DNA of 64,000 bases from Mesorhizobium sp. ZC-5 (GTDB lineage Bacteria > Pseudomonadota > Alphaproteobacteria > Rhizobiales > Rhizobiaceae). Position 1 is the stretch's first letter. Every line of letters starts with the position of its first letter. Made by a program: the position numbers and the translations under genes. Positions 26,089 to 34,771 of the stretch are shown here, piece by piece. The notes beneath the pieces are model-generated. The model searched no databases and was not told the origin of the DNA. It was given only the letters and a program-made list of their open reading frames with translations. The stretch is from assembly GCF_025753855.1 (NCBI RefSeq), contig NZ_JAOWPT010000006.1, positions 124,001-188,000 of the forward strand, in the 5' to 3' direction.

Positions 26089-27467
26089 CAAAAAACTTCG
26101 ACGCCATCATCATCGGAACCGGCCAGGCCGGACCATCTCTCGCGGGCCGGCTGACGGATGCCGGCATGACCGTCGTCATCATCGAGCGCCATCATGTCGG
26201 TGGCACCTGCGTCAACACCGGCTGCAAGCCGACCAAGACACTGGTCGCCAGCGCCTATGCCGCGCATCTCGCCCGCCGCGCCGACGACTACGGCGTGACG
26301 CTCGGCGGCGGGGCGGTCGGCATCGACATGAAAAAGGCGAAGGCGCGCAAGGACGCCGTCGTCAATGCGTCGCGCAGCGGCAACGAGACATGGCTGGGCT
26401 CCATGAAAGGCTGCACCCTGCTGCGTGGCCATGCCCGCTTTGAATCGGCCCGCTCGGTCAGCGTCAACGGCGAGATGCTCACGGCGGAGCGCATCTTCAT
26501 CAATGTCGGCGGCAGGGCGTCGACGCCGGACCTGCCGGGCATCAAGGACATCGACTACCTCACCAACAGCTCGATCCTCGAACTGGAGATGCTGCCGAAA
26601 CATCTGGTGGTGGTCGGCGGCAGCTATATCGGGCTGGAATTCGCCCAGATGTACCGGCGCTTCGGCGCCGAGGTGACGGTGGTCGAGAAGGGGCCGCGGC
26701 TGATCGGCCGCGAGGACGAGGACGTTTCCGCCGCAATCAAGGAGTTCCTCGAGGCCGAGGGCATCCAGATCAGGCTCAATGCCGAATGCATCCGCTTCGC
26801 GCCGCATGGCGAGGATATCGCCGTCGGCGTCGAGTGCACGAGCGGCGCGCCGGAGGTGGTCGGCTCGCATGTGCTGCTGGCCATGGGCCGGCGACCCAAC
26901 ACCGACGATCTCGGCCTCGACAAGGCCGGCGTTGCGGTGGATTCGCGCGGCTACATCACCGTCGACGACCAGTTGCGCACCAGCGTCGAGGGCATCTGGG
27001 CGCTTGGCGACTGCAACGGCAAGGGCGCCTTCACCCACACTGCCTACAATGATTTCGAGATTGTCGCGGCCAACCTGCTCGACAACGACCCGCGCCGGGT
27101 CAGCGACCGCATCTCCACCTATGGATTGTTCGTCGACCCGCCGCTTGGCCGCGCCGGCTTGACCGAGGCGGAAGCGAAGAAGTCGGGACGACGGGTGCTC
27201 GTCGGCAAAAGGCTGATGACGAACGTCGGCAGGGCCGTCGAGAAGGGCGAAACCTACGGCTTCATGAAGGTGCTGGTCGACGCCGACACGAAAGAATTGC
27301 TGGGCGCGGCGATCCTCGGCAGCGGCGGTGACGAGGTCGTGCATGGCATCCTCGATGTGATGTACGCCAAGGCGCCCTACACGGTCATCCAGCGCGCGAT
27401 GCACATTCACCCGACGGTTTCGGAACTGATCCCGACCGTGCTGGGTGAGCTGAAGCCGTTGGAATAG
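26085..27467 (+). CDS. Class I pyridine nucleotide-disulfide oxidoreductase (MerA-like)
   Basis: The 460-residue FAD enzyme has GTGQAGPSLA at residues 11-20 and the redox-active pair Cys42/Cys47 in GGTCVNTGCKPTK. The NAD(P)H site is VVGGSYIGLEFAQ, the second FAD motif is GIWALGDCNG, and the C-terminal HIHPTVSE holds the catalytic His and Glu. It resembles mercuric reductase in the core but lacks the C-terminal cysteine pair and the N-terminal metal-binding domain, so mercury reduction is unlikely. It is coupled to the DUF4126 gene by a 4-base overlap. Confidence 0.88.
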   Translation: MTKNFDAIIIGTGQAGPSLAGRLTDAGMTVVIIERHHVGGTCVNTGCKPTKTLVASAYAAHLARRADDYGVTLGGGAVGIDMKKAKARKDAVVNASRSGNETWLGSMKGCTLLRGHARFESARSVSVNGEMLTAERIFINVGGRASTPDLPGIKDIDYLTNSSILELEMLPKHLVVVGGSYIGLEFAQMYRRFGAEVTVVEKGPRLIGREDEDVSAAIKEFLEAEGIQIRLNAECIRFAPHGEDIAVGVECTSGAPEVVGSHVLLAMGRRPNTDDLGLDKAGVAVDSRGYITVDDQLRTSVEGIWALGDCNGKGAFTHTAYNDFEIVAANLLDNDPRRVSDRISTYGLFVDPPLGRAGLTEAEAKKSGRRVLVGKRLMTNVGRAVEKGETYGFMKVLVDADTKELLGAAILGSGGDEVVHGILDVMYAKAPYTVIQRAMHIHPTVSELIPTVLGELKPLE

Positions 27468-27844
27468 GGCCGATTGCACCGCACTCTCGTCGTCTTCATG
27501 CCGCTTTTGCACCATAAGCGGGAGCCGACGACTGCGGCATCAACGCTGCGGCGCCGGCGATCGAAGAATCTGAAATCAACCGTGATCGGGCGCCTATTGC
27601 AGTGCAGCATAGGCGCAATTAAATTGCGGCGGCCTCGGTCAGCGGCGTGATCGGCAAGTACCAATCAGGCGAGTTTAGAAATTCCGGACGTGCGGAGCGC
27701 CGTCCGCGATCAGTTCCGATTGGAGTAGGGTTTGGCACCGGCGAACATCGCGCTCATTAGCCTCAGGTCGAAGCGGAGGATCGTTTTTCAGGTGAAGCGG
27801 TCCGTCCTGTGCGCCGTCCACACCATCGCTGCCGCTGTGGTCAG
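27468..27844. other. Gene-free stretch with nested palindromes
   Basis: I see no convincing gene in these 377 bases. Two palindromes overlap: GCGCCTAT (27590-27597) with ATAGGCGC (27609-27616), and CGCAATT-A-AATTGCG (27614-27628). They lie about 215 bases upstream of the flippase gene and may be regulatory. The rest is ordinary high-GC sequence. Confidence 0.5.
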
Positions 27845-29329
27845 ATGACCAGCATCACCGGCCGTCTCGTCAAGGGAAGCATGTGGCTCAGCCTGTCCCG
27901 GGCCATCGTCAACGGGCTGGCGACGCTCTCTACTTTCGTGCTGGCATGGTATCTGGCGCCTGCCGATTTCGGCCTCGTGGCGCTGGCCATGACCTTCCTG
28001 CTGATCGTCGACACGGTAACCCAGATCTCGCTCACCGAAGCGCTTATCCGCCACAGCGCGCCGGACAGATCGCATTTCAGCGCCGCATGGACGCTCAATG
28101 CAACGCGCGGCTTGCTGCTTTGCCTTTTCTTTGCGGCTTGCGCCTATCCGGCGGCGAGGGTGTTCGAGGAGCCCCGGCTTACCAACGTCATGCTGGCGCT
28201 GGGTTTGAGCATGCTGCTGGGAGGGTTGATCAATCCGCGCCGGATCATGCTGCAGCGCGATCTGATCTTCTGGCAGGAATTCGTGCTTGCCGTCTCGCAG
28301 AAGCTCACCGGTTTCATTGCCGCGGTGGCGATCGCGATGATCTACCACAGCTATTGGGCGCTGGTGGTGGGTACGCTGGTGAGCCAGGTGACAAACGTCA
28401 TCGTCTCCTATCTCGTTATGCCGTTCCGGCCGAGCGTCACCTTCCGGCACATGCGCGAGTTCTTTTCCTTTTCCGCATGGCTGACGGCCGGGCAGATCGT
28501 CAATACGCTCAACTGGCGCTTCGATTACCTTCTGGTCGGCAAGATGCTCGGCGGCACCGCGCTCGGCTATTATTCGGTGGGCAGCAACCTCGCCATGATG
28601 CCGACGCGCGAAGCGACCGCGCCGCTCACCCAGACGATCTATCCCGGCTTTTCCAGCATTCGCGACGATCCTCCGCGCCTTGCCGCCGCCTATCAGCGCG
28701 CGCAGGCGCTGGTCGCCGCGGTTGCGCTGCCCGCCGGCATCGGGGTGGCGGTGGTTGCCGATCCGCTGGTCAGGCTGGCGCTCGGCGAGAAATGGGTGCC
28801 GATCATCTTCATCATCCAGTCGCTCGCCTCGGTTTTCGCACTGCAGACGCTGGGTTCCCTGGTGCAGCCGCTCGGCATGGCCAAGGGCGAGACCAAGCTG
28901 CTGTTCATCCGCGACACGCAGATGCTGTGCGTTCGCGTTCCCGTGATGATCGCCGGACTGATGTTCGCCGGGCTCCAGGGGGTGGTCATCGGCCGCGTCT
29001 TCACCGGACTTCTCGCCGCGTTGGTCAACATGGTGCTGGTGCGACGGCTCACCGGCGTCACAGTTTTGCAGCAACTGTCGGCCAATATGCGTGCGCTGAC
29101 GAGCATCGCGGTGATGGCGGCAGGCGTGATGGTTGCGTCCGGTTATCTGGACCATACGACAGACAAGACCATGCTGGCGACGCAACTGGCGATGCTGGTT
29201 GCGCTGGGTGCGGTTCTCTACTGCGGGGCGAGTTTCCTGCTTTGGATCGCGATGAAGCGCCCAGCCGGCCCCGAAACGGAAGTCCAGCAGATCCTGGGCA
29301 AGATCCTGACGAAAGTCCGCCCCGCCTGA
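27845..29329 (+). CDS. Polysaccharide flippase (MOP/Wzx-like)
   Basis: The 494-residue membrane protein has about twelve to fourteen helices of the polysaccharide transport (MOP exporter) type. The N-terminus MTSITGRLVKGSMWLSLSRAIVNGLATL, the PADFGLVALAMTFLLIVDT block and GTALGYYSVGSNLAMMPTREATAPL are typical. It should flip lipid-linked sugar units across the inner membrane. It heads a three-gene group with a pyruvyl transferase and a glycosyltransferase. No polymerase or initiating enzyme is near, so it may serve a main polysaccharide locus elsewhere. Confidence 0.85.
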   Translation: MTSITGRLVKGSMWLSLSRAIVNGLATLSTFVLAWYLAPADFGLVALAMTFLLIVDTVTQISLTEALIRHSAPDRSHFSAAWTLNATRGLLLCLFFAACAYPAARVFEEPRLTNVMLALGLSMLLGGLINPRRIMLQRDLIFWQEFVLAVSQKLTGFIAAVAIAMIYHSYWALVVGTLVSQVTNVIVSYLVMPFRPSVTFRHMREFFSFSAWLTAGQIVNTLNWRFDYLLVGKMLGGTALGYYSVGSNLAMMPTREATAPLTQTIYPGFSSIRDDPPRLAAAYQRAQALVAAVALPAGIGVAVVADPLVRLALGEKWVPIIFIIQSLASVFALQTLGSLVQPLGMAKGETKLLFIRDTQMLCVRVPVMIAGLMFAGLQGVVIGRVFTGLLAALVNMVLVRRLTGVTVLQQLSANMRALTSIAVMAAGVMVASGYLDHTTDKTMLATQLAMLVALGAVLYCGASFLLWIAMKRPAGPETEVQQILGKILTKVRPA

Positions 29330-29381
29330 AGGTGCGCGGCGATTTTTTGCTGCGGCCCACGGCCAGATGGAGAATGAGGAA

Positions 29382-30389
29382 ATGACCGCGAAATCGAATG
29401 TGGCGCTGATCGCCGAATTGCAGGACATGGTCCATGATTGCCTGAAGGACTATGTCTCGGCGGACGAGCCGGTGGCGATGGTCGATTTCCCCGATTACAA
29501 GAATGTCGGCGATTCAGCCATCTGGCTTGGCCAGATGGCCTATCTTTCATCCCGGTTCGGCAAAAGCCCTTCCTACATATCGGCACTGCCGGATCATTCG
29601 CACGACAAGCTCGACGAGGCGATGCCTTCCGGACCGATCCTGATCACCGGAGGTGGAACGTTCGGCGACATCTGGTCGGGGCACCAGGAGCTTCGCGAAA
29701 GCATTCTGGAACGCTGGCCCGGCCGCCTGGTCGTGCAGCTGCCACAGTCGATTCATTACAAGTCGCAAGGGCACGCCGACCGAATGGCGCGGGCGATCGC
29801 GCGCCACAAGAATTTCGTCCTTTTGGTGCGGGACGAGGAGTCGAAAGCATTCGCGGAGAAGCATTTCGACTGCCGGGTGCACCTCTGTCCCGACATGGCG
29901 TTCTGCATCGGTCCGATCCAGCCATTGGCGGCAGCGCGGTTTCCTGTGCTGGCCATGCTGCGGGCGGATCAGGAAAGTGCCGCGAAATACGATTTTTCCG
30001 CCTATCCCGATGTCCCGGTGGAAGACTGGATCTCCGAATCGCGCACCCCCGTACGCATCGCCAAGGCGCTGGGCGCGGCGAAAGGAGCCGTTTCGCTCAA
30101 CCCCGAACTGATCAAGGCCGCCAAGCTCAATGCTGCGGCGCACAACCGCTTCCGGCGCGGCATCCGGCAGATTTCACGCGGGCAGACGATCGTCACCGAC
30201 CGCCTGCACGTCCACATCTGCGCGCTGCTGCTCGGCCGGCCGCACGCCGTGCTCGACAACAATTACGGCAAGGTGCGGCGGTTCATGGCCGCCTTTTCCG
30301 GCGGAACCGACCTTTCCCACAAGGCTGCCTCGCTCGATGACGGGATCGCCTGGGCGCGCAGTCAGGCCAGTCTGGGAGCCGCGGCATGA
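29382..30389 (+). CDS. Polysaccharide pyruvyl transferase family protein (ExoV-like)
   Basis: The 335-residue protein matches the pyruvyl transferase family: FPDYKNVGDSAIWLGQ near 38-53, GPILITGGGTFGDIW, VVQLPQSIHYKS, and the C-terminal TDRLHVHICALLLGRPHAVLDNNYGK. Such enzymes add pyruvate ketals to sugars of exopolysaccharides, as ExoV does for succinoglycan. ATG 29382 follows GAGGAA. An upstream in-frame ATG at 29367 lacks a ribosome site. It lies between the flippase and glycosyltransferase genes. Confidence 0.87.
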   Translation: MTAKSNVALIAELQDMVHDCLKDYVSADEPVAMVDFPDYKNVGDSAIWLGQMAYLSSRFGKSPSYISALPDHSHDKLDEAMPSGPILITGGGTFGDIWSGHQELRESILERWPGRLVVQLPQSIHYKSQGHADRMARAIARHKNFVLLVRDEESKAFAEKHFDCRVHLCPDMAFCIGPIQPLAAARFPVLAMLRADQESAAKYDFSAYPDVPVEDWISESRTPVRIAKALGAAKGAVSLNPELIKAAKLNAAAHNRFRRGIRQISRGQTIVTDRLHVHICALLLGRPHAVLDNNYGKVRRFMAAFSGGTDLSHKAASLDDGIAWARSQASLGAAA

Positions 30390-30426
30390 CACGGCCGCAG
30401 ACAATCATCCGTGGAGGTGATCGCCG

Positions 30427-31242
30427 ATGACCCTCATCACTTTCATCATCCCCGTACGCCACCAGGACAATGCCCGCGACTGGAGCCTTCTCAAGGCAAA
30501 CCTCGTGCAGACCGTCGCCTCGATCTCCAACCAGACCAACGGCGACTGGCGAGGCATCATTGTCGCCAACGAAGGCGCCGACCTGCCCGACCTGCCGGAG
30601 CGCTTCAGCGTCGAACGGGTCACCTTTCCCCCCAACAACCTGCATGAGATCGACAAGGCAGATCTCGAGGCCGTTTACGACGCATTCCGCGCCGACAAGG
30701 GACGGCGTGTCCTGAAAGGAATGCTCGCCGCGCGTGACAGCCGCTTTTTCATGATCGTCGACGACGACGATTTCGTCAGCGCTCGGATCGTCCAGCATGT
30801 GTCGGAAAACCCCAACGCGAACGGGTGGACGATCGACCGCGGTTATATCTGGGACGATGGCGGCAAGCTCCTGCTCGGCCATAACGAGTTCAATCATATC
30901 TGCGGAACGTCGCTGATCGTCCGGTCGGACAATTACGGCCTGCCGGAGCGGTTCGAGGACGCCTCGCTCGACTGGATCAAGTCGATGCTGGGCAGCCATG
31001 TCCGTATCGCCGACATCCTCGCCGGGCGCGGCACGCCCCTGAAGCCGCTGCCGTTTCACGGCGCCGTCTACCGCGTCGCCCACGGTGGCTCGCATAGCAA
31101 GGCGCCAAGCTTGCTGGTCAAATATTTCCTGAGCTGGGAGGCGTTCAAGCGGCCGAGACGGCTGCTTCGCAACCTTGGCAAGCTTCGGCTGGTCGGGGAT
31201 ACCGCGAAGCGCGAATTTTTCGGCAAGCCCGCCCAGGCTTGA
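30427..31242 (+). CDS. GT-A fold glycosyltransferase
   Basis: The 271-residue protein has the opening ITFIIPVRHQDNARDW of a family 2-like glycosyltransferase, and the acidic metal-sugar motif FMIVDDDDFVSARI near 108-121. The rest is a short C-terminal domain with many basic residues and no membrane helix. ATG 30427 follows a good site, GTGGAGGTG. It closes the three-gene polysaccharide module, and its sugar donor is unknown. Only 100 bases separate its stop from the trpL leader. Confidence 0.85.
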   Translation: MTLITFIIPVRHQDNARDWSLLKANLVQTVASISNQTNGDWRGIIVANEGADLPDLPERFSVERVTFPPNNLHEIDKADLEAVYDAFRADKGRRVLKGMLAARDSRFFMIVDDDDFVSARIVQHVSENPNANGWTIDRGYIWDDGGKLLLGHNEFNHICGTSLIVRSDNYGLPERFEDASLDWIKSMLGSHVRIADILAGRGTPLKPLPFHGAVYRVAHGGSHSKAPSLLVKYFLSWEAFKRPRRLLRNLGKLRLVGDTAKREFFGKPAQA

Positions 31243-31309
31243 CGGAGCAGGGGTCTCTGCACCGTCGAAGTCCTGCCCCGGTCAACATTTGGCCGCCCTT
31301 AAATCCCGC

Positions 31310-31345
31310 TTGCCCCAACCCCCATTCGCCGCTATGGAATCCGGC
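31310..31345 (+). promoter_or_regulatory. trpL promoter giving a leaderless leader peptide
   Basis: TTGCCC (31310-31315), a 17-base spacer and TATGGA (31333-31338) form a sigma-70-like promoter. Seven bases after the -10 comes ATG 31346 of trpL, so transcription should begin at or next to the AUG. In Sinorhizobium meliloti the trpL RNA is known to start directly with AUG. Confidence 0.6.
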
Positions 31346-31390
31346 ATGAACATGACTTCGAACAAGACCCTGTGGTGGTGGGCCTGCTGA
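31346..31390 (+). CDS. trpL: trp operon leader peptide TrpL
   Basis: The 14-residue peptide MNMTSNKTLWWWAC ends with three consecutive Trp codons just before its stop. This is the rhizobial trpL design (the S. meliloti peptide ends in WWWAR). Stalling at the Trp codons senses charged tRNA-Trp and sets the fold of the downstream RNA. In S. meliloti the released leader RNA and the peptide also act in trans on other mRNAs, and the same may hold here. A second in-frame ATG is at 31352. Confidence 0.88.
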   Translation: MNMTSNKTLWWWAC

Positions 31391-31392
31391 TA

Positions 31393-31463
31393 GCGGCCTT
31401 CGAAGCGCGTTCGCGTGGAATTCAGAATGGCCGCAACGGATTTCCGGGCGGCCTTTTTCTTTT
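31393..31463 (+). terminator. trp attenuator (antiterminator and terminator)
   Basis: GGCCGC (31429-31434) can pair with GCGGCC (31448-31453), with an inner CGG/CCG extension, and is followed by TTTTTCTTTT (31454-31463). This is an intrinsic terminator. The same GGCCGC can instead pair with GCGGCC at 31393-31398, just after the trpL stop, giving the antiterminator. The two folds exclude each other, as required for attenuation upstream of trpE(G). Confidence 0.82.
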
Positions 31464-31507
31464 CAGCTGGCTTTCCGGATCCATCGTGGAAACGGACGGA
31501 GACGGAA

Positions 31508-33697
31508 ATGACAGTCGAATTGCTTGAAAACGGTGCCGAACGGTTTGTGACAGCCGGCGGCGTCGCGATCACCAGGCAGCGCCACGAAACGCCATATCAC
31601 GGCGCCATCGAGACCTATATCGACGGGCTGAACAGCCGGCGCGGCGCGGTGTTTTCCTCCAACTACGAATATCCGGGCCGCTACACGCGCTGGGACACCG
31701 CGATCATCGATCCGCCGGTGGTGATCTCGGCGCGCGGCCGCGGCATGCGCATCGAGGCGCTGAATGCGCGCGGCGAAGCGTTGTTGCCGATCATCGCGCG
31801 AACATTGCTGGCGGAAAAGGATGTCACGCTTACGCAGACGACGAAGCGCCGGCTGGCGCTGACGATCGCCGAACCCGCCCGCGCCTTCACCGAGGAGGAG
31901 CGCAGCCGCGTGCCGTCGGTGTTCACCGTGCTGCGCGCCGTCACCAACCTGTTCAAGACCGACCAGGACGCCAATCTCGGCCTCTACGGTGCCTTCGGCT
32001 ACGATCTCGCCTTCCAGTTCGATCCGGTCAAGCACACGCTGGAGCGCAAGGAGAGCCAGCGCGACCTGGTGCTTTTCCTGCCCGACGAAATCCTCGTCGT
32101 CGATCACTATTCGGCAAAGGCCTGGCATGACCGCTACGACTATGCAGGCGACGGATTTTCCACGGAAAACCTGCCGCGCGAGCAGAACGAGGAGCCGTTC
32201 AAGCCGTCCGACCGTATTCCGCCGCGCGGCGACCACGAGCCCGGCGAATATGCCAAGCTGGTCGAGAAGGCAAAGGAGAGCTTCCGGCGCGGCGACCTGT
32301 TCGAGGTGGTGCCGGGGCAGATGTTCTACGAGCGCTGCGAGAGCCTGCCGTCGGAAATCTGCCGGCGGCTGAAGGCGATCAACCCGTCGCCTTATTCGTT
32401 TTTCATCAATCTCGGCGAGGGCGAATATCTCATCGGCGCGTCGCCGGAGATGTTCGTTCGCGTCAATGGCCGTCGGGTGGAGACCTGTCCGATTTCCGGC
32501 ACGATCAAGCGCGGCGAGGACGCCATCTCCGACAGCGAGCAGATATTGAAACTGCTCAACTCCAAGAAGGACGAATCCGAGCTGACAATGTGCTCCGACG
32601 TCGACCGCAACGACAAGAGCCGGGTCTGCGAGCCGGGTTCGGTACGTGTCATCGGGCGCAGGCAGATCGAGATGTATTCGCGGCTGATCCACACCGTCGA
32701 CCACATAGAGGGCCGCTTGCGCGAAGGCATGGATGCGTTCGACGCGTTCCTGAGCCACGCCTGGGCGGTGACGGTGACTGGGGCACCGAAGCTCTGGGCG
32801 ATGCGCTTCATCGAGCAGAACGAGAAGAGTCCGCGCGCCTGGTATGGCGGCGCCATCGGCATGGTGCATTTCAATGGCGACCTGAATACCGGGCTGACGC
32901 TGCGCACCATCCGCATAAAGGAGGGGATTGCCGAGGTTCGCGCCGGTGCCACCTTGCTTTATGATTCCGTGCCGGAAGAAGAAGAAGCCGAGACCGAGTT
33001 GAAAGCATCCGCCATGATTTCCGCCATCCGCGATGCACGCGCCGGCAACGCCGCGGCCACCGAACGGCAATCCGCACTGGTGGGCGAGGGGGTCAACATC
33101 CTGCTTGTCGACCACGAGGATTCGTTCGTCCACACGCTGGCCAACTATTTCCGCCAGACCGGCGCCAACGTGTCGACGGTGCGCACGCCGGTGGCGGAAG
33201 AGCTGTTCGACCGGCTGAAGCCGGACCTGGTTGTGCTGTCGCCCGGACCCGGTACGCCCAAGGATTTCGACTGCGCGGCGACGATCAAGAAAGCACGTGC
33301 CCGCGACCTGCCGATTTTCGGCGTCTGTCTCGGCCTGCAGGCGTTGGCGGAGGCCTTCGGCGGCGAGCTCAGGCAGTTGCACGTCCCGATGCACGGCAAG
33401 CCGTCACGCATCCGGGTGTCGAAGCCCGGGATCATCTTCTCCGGCCTGCCCAAGGAAGTGACGGTCGGCCGCTATCACTCGATCTTCGCCGATCCGGTCA
33501 GGCTGCCGCCCGGTTTCGTCGTCACTGCGGAGACCGAGGATGGCGTCATCATGGCTTTCGAACACAAGAAGGAACCGATCGCCGCGGTACAGTTCCATCC
33601 CGAATCGATCATGACGCTCGGCCACAATGCCGGCATGCGGATGATCGAGAATGTCGTCGCGCATCTGCCGCGCAAGGCCAAGGAAAAGGCAGCGTAA
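31508..33697 (+). CDS. trpE(G): Fused anthranilate synthase TrpE-TrpG
   Basis: The 729-residue protein joins both subunits, as is usual in rhizobia. Residues 1 to about 510 are the TrpE chorismate-binding part ([45 protein letters not shown]). From about 530 is the TrpG glutaminase ([26 protein letters not shown], catalytic Cys in [16 protein letters not shown], His-Glu in VQFHPES). It turns chorismate and glutamine into anthranilate. ATG 31508 follows GGAGACGGAA, just downstream of the trp attenuator that controls it. Confidence 0.96.
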   Translation: MTVELLENGAERFVTAGGVAITRQRHETPYHGAIETYIDGLNSRRGAVFSSNYEYPGRYTRWDTAIIDPPVVISARGRGMRIEALNARGEALLPIIARTLLAEKDVTLTQTTKRRLALTIAEPARAFTEEERSRVPSVFTVLRAVTNLFKTDQDANLGLYGAFGYDLAFQFDPVKHTLERKESQRDLVLFLPDEILVVDHYSAKAWHDRYDYAGDGFSTENLPREQNEEPFKPSDRIPPRGDHEPGEYAKLVEKAKESFRRGDLFEVVPGQMFYERCESLPSEICRRLKAINPSPYSFFINLGEGEYLIGASPEMFVRVNGRRVETCPISGTIKRGEDAISDSEQILKLLNSKKDESELTMCSDVDRNDKSRVCEPGSVRVIGRRQIEMYSRLIHTVDHIEGRLREGMDAFDAFLSHAWAVTVTGAPKLWAMRFIEQNEKSPRAWYGGAIGMVHFNGDLNTGLTLRTIRIKEGIAEVRAGATLLYDSVPEEEEAETELKASAMISAIRDARAGNAAATERQSALVGEGVNILLVDHEDSFVHTLANYFRQTGANVSTVRTPVAEELFDRLKPDLVVLSPGPGTPKDFDCAATIKKARARDLPIFGVCLGLQALAEAFGGELRQLHVPMHGKPSRIRVSKPGIIFSGLPKEVTVGRYHSIFADPVRLPPGFVVTAETEDGVIMAFEHKKEPIAAVQFHPESIMTLGHNAGMRMIENVVAHLPRKAKEKAA

Positions 33698-33699
33698 TT

Positions 33700-34632
33700 T
33701 TGTCAGCAGTGACGACTGTGTCGAAAACCTCCAAGCAGAAGGTCGCGACGCTGGCCGCCTGGTCGATCGTCATCGCCCTTGCCGTGCTGGCACTGAAGAC
33801 GCTTGCCTGGTGGATTACCGGTTCGGTGGCGCTCTATTCCGATGCGCTGGAATCGATCGTCAATGTCATTGCCTCGGGTGCCGCGCTTTACGCCATCAGG
33901 CTCAGCCACAAGCCGGCCGACCAGGATCATCCCTTCGGCCATCACAAGGCGGAGTATTTCTCGGCGGTGCTGGAAGGCGTGCTGATCGTCGTTGCGGCAC
34001 TGCTGATCCTGGTCGCTGCGTGGCGGGCATTGCAGGTGCCGGTGACGCTCGACCAGCCATGGACAGGTCTTGCGGTAAACGGCTTTGCATCAGCCATCAA
34101 CGCCATCTGGGCACTCGTCCTCATCCGCAACGGCCGTTCGGAGCGCTCGCCCGCTCTGGTCGCCGACGGCCATCACATCATGACGGATGTGTTCACTTCA
34201 GTCGGCGTGATCGCCGGCCTGATTGGTGCCGTGGTCACGGGCTGGACCATCCTCGACCCGGCGCTTGCGATCGTCGTCGCGGTTAACATCCTCTGGCAGG
34301 GCTGGAAGGTGATCGGATCGTCGGTCGGCGGGTTGATGGACATGGCTGTCGACAAGGATGAGCACATGCGCATCCGCGACCTCATCTCGACCAATTGCAA
34401 AGGGGCGCTGGAGGTGCACGACCTCAAGACCCGCATTGCCGGACGCGCCACCTTCATCGAGTTTCACCTGATCGTGGATGGCGACATGACGGTGCGCGAA
34501 AGCCACGTCATTTGCGACCGTATCGAGGATGCGCTGAAGGCGGAGATTCCCAGCGTGCGGGTTACCATTCACGTCGAGCCGGAGGACGAGGCGAAGCTGC
34601 CGAAAGGCACGACTGCGGTGCCGTTCGCGTAA
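33700..34632 (+). CDS. Cation diffusion facilitator (CDF) metal exporter
   Basis: The 310-residue protein has six membrane helices and a cytoplasmic C-terminal ferredoxin-like domain. Metal-binding positions are visible in LYSDALES (helix 2) and DGHHIMTDVFTS (helix 5). HPFGHHKAEYFSAVLEG and the C-terminal HDLKTR...FIEFHLIVDGDM also fit the family. It exports divalent cations such as Zn, Fe or Mn by proton exchange. There is no ATG: TTG 33700 (or GTG 33709/33718) is the likely start, with AAGGAAAAGG upstream inside the end of trpE(G). The metal is not clear. Confidence 0.88.
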   Translation: MSAVTTVSKTSKQKVATLAAWSIVIALAVLALKTLAWWITGSVALYSDALESIVNVIASGAALYAIRLSHKPADQDHPFGHHKAEYFSAVLEGVLIVVAALLILVAAWRALQVPVTLDQPWTGLAVNGFASAINAIWALVLIRNGRSERSPALVADGHHIMTDVFTSVGVIAGLIGAVVTGWTILDPALAIVVAVNILWQGWKVIGSSVGGLMDMAVDKDEHMRIRDLISTNCKGALEVHDLKTRIAGRATFIEFHLIVDGDMTVRESHVICDRIEDALKAEIPSVRVTIHVEPEDEAKLPKGTTAVPFA

Positions 34633-34771
34633 CGCGAATGACAATGGACGCAGCGGTGATTGCCACGGTCGGATACCCCCGTTGACAGAGCGACCGCATC
34701 ATCTTGCAAAACGCGCTATTATTATACCAAAGCGACTTTAAAAGCAGGGTGCCAGCAGCTACCAAGGCGCC

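Noticed and set aside
26085-27467. Mercuric reductase
   Set aside because: The core is MerA-like, but the C-terminal cysteine pair and the N-terminal metal domain are missing and no mer genes are near.
34682-34727. TTGACA followed by TATTAT/TTATAC as promoter of the AbrB-type gene
   Set aside because: The spacing between the boxes is near 30 bases, too long for a standard promoter.
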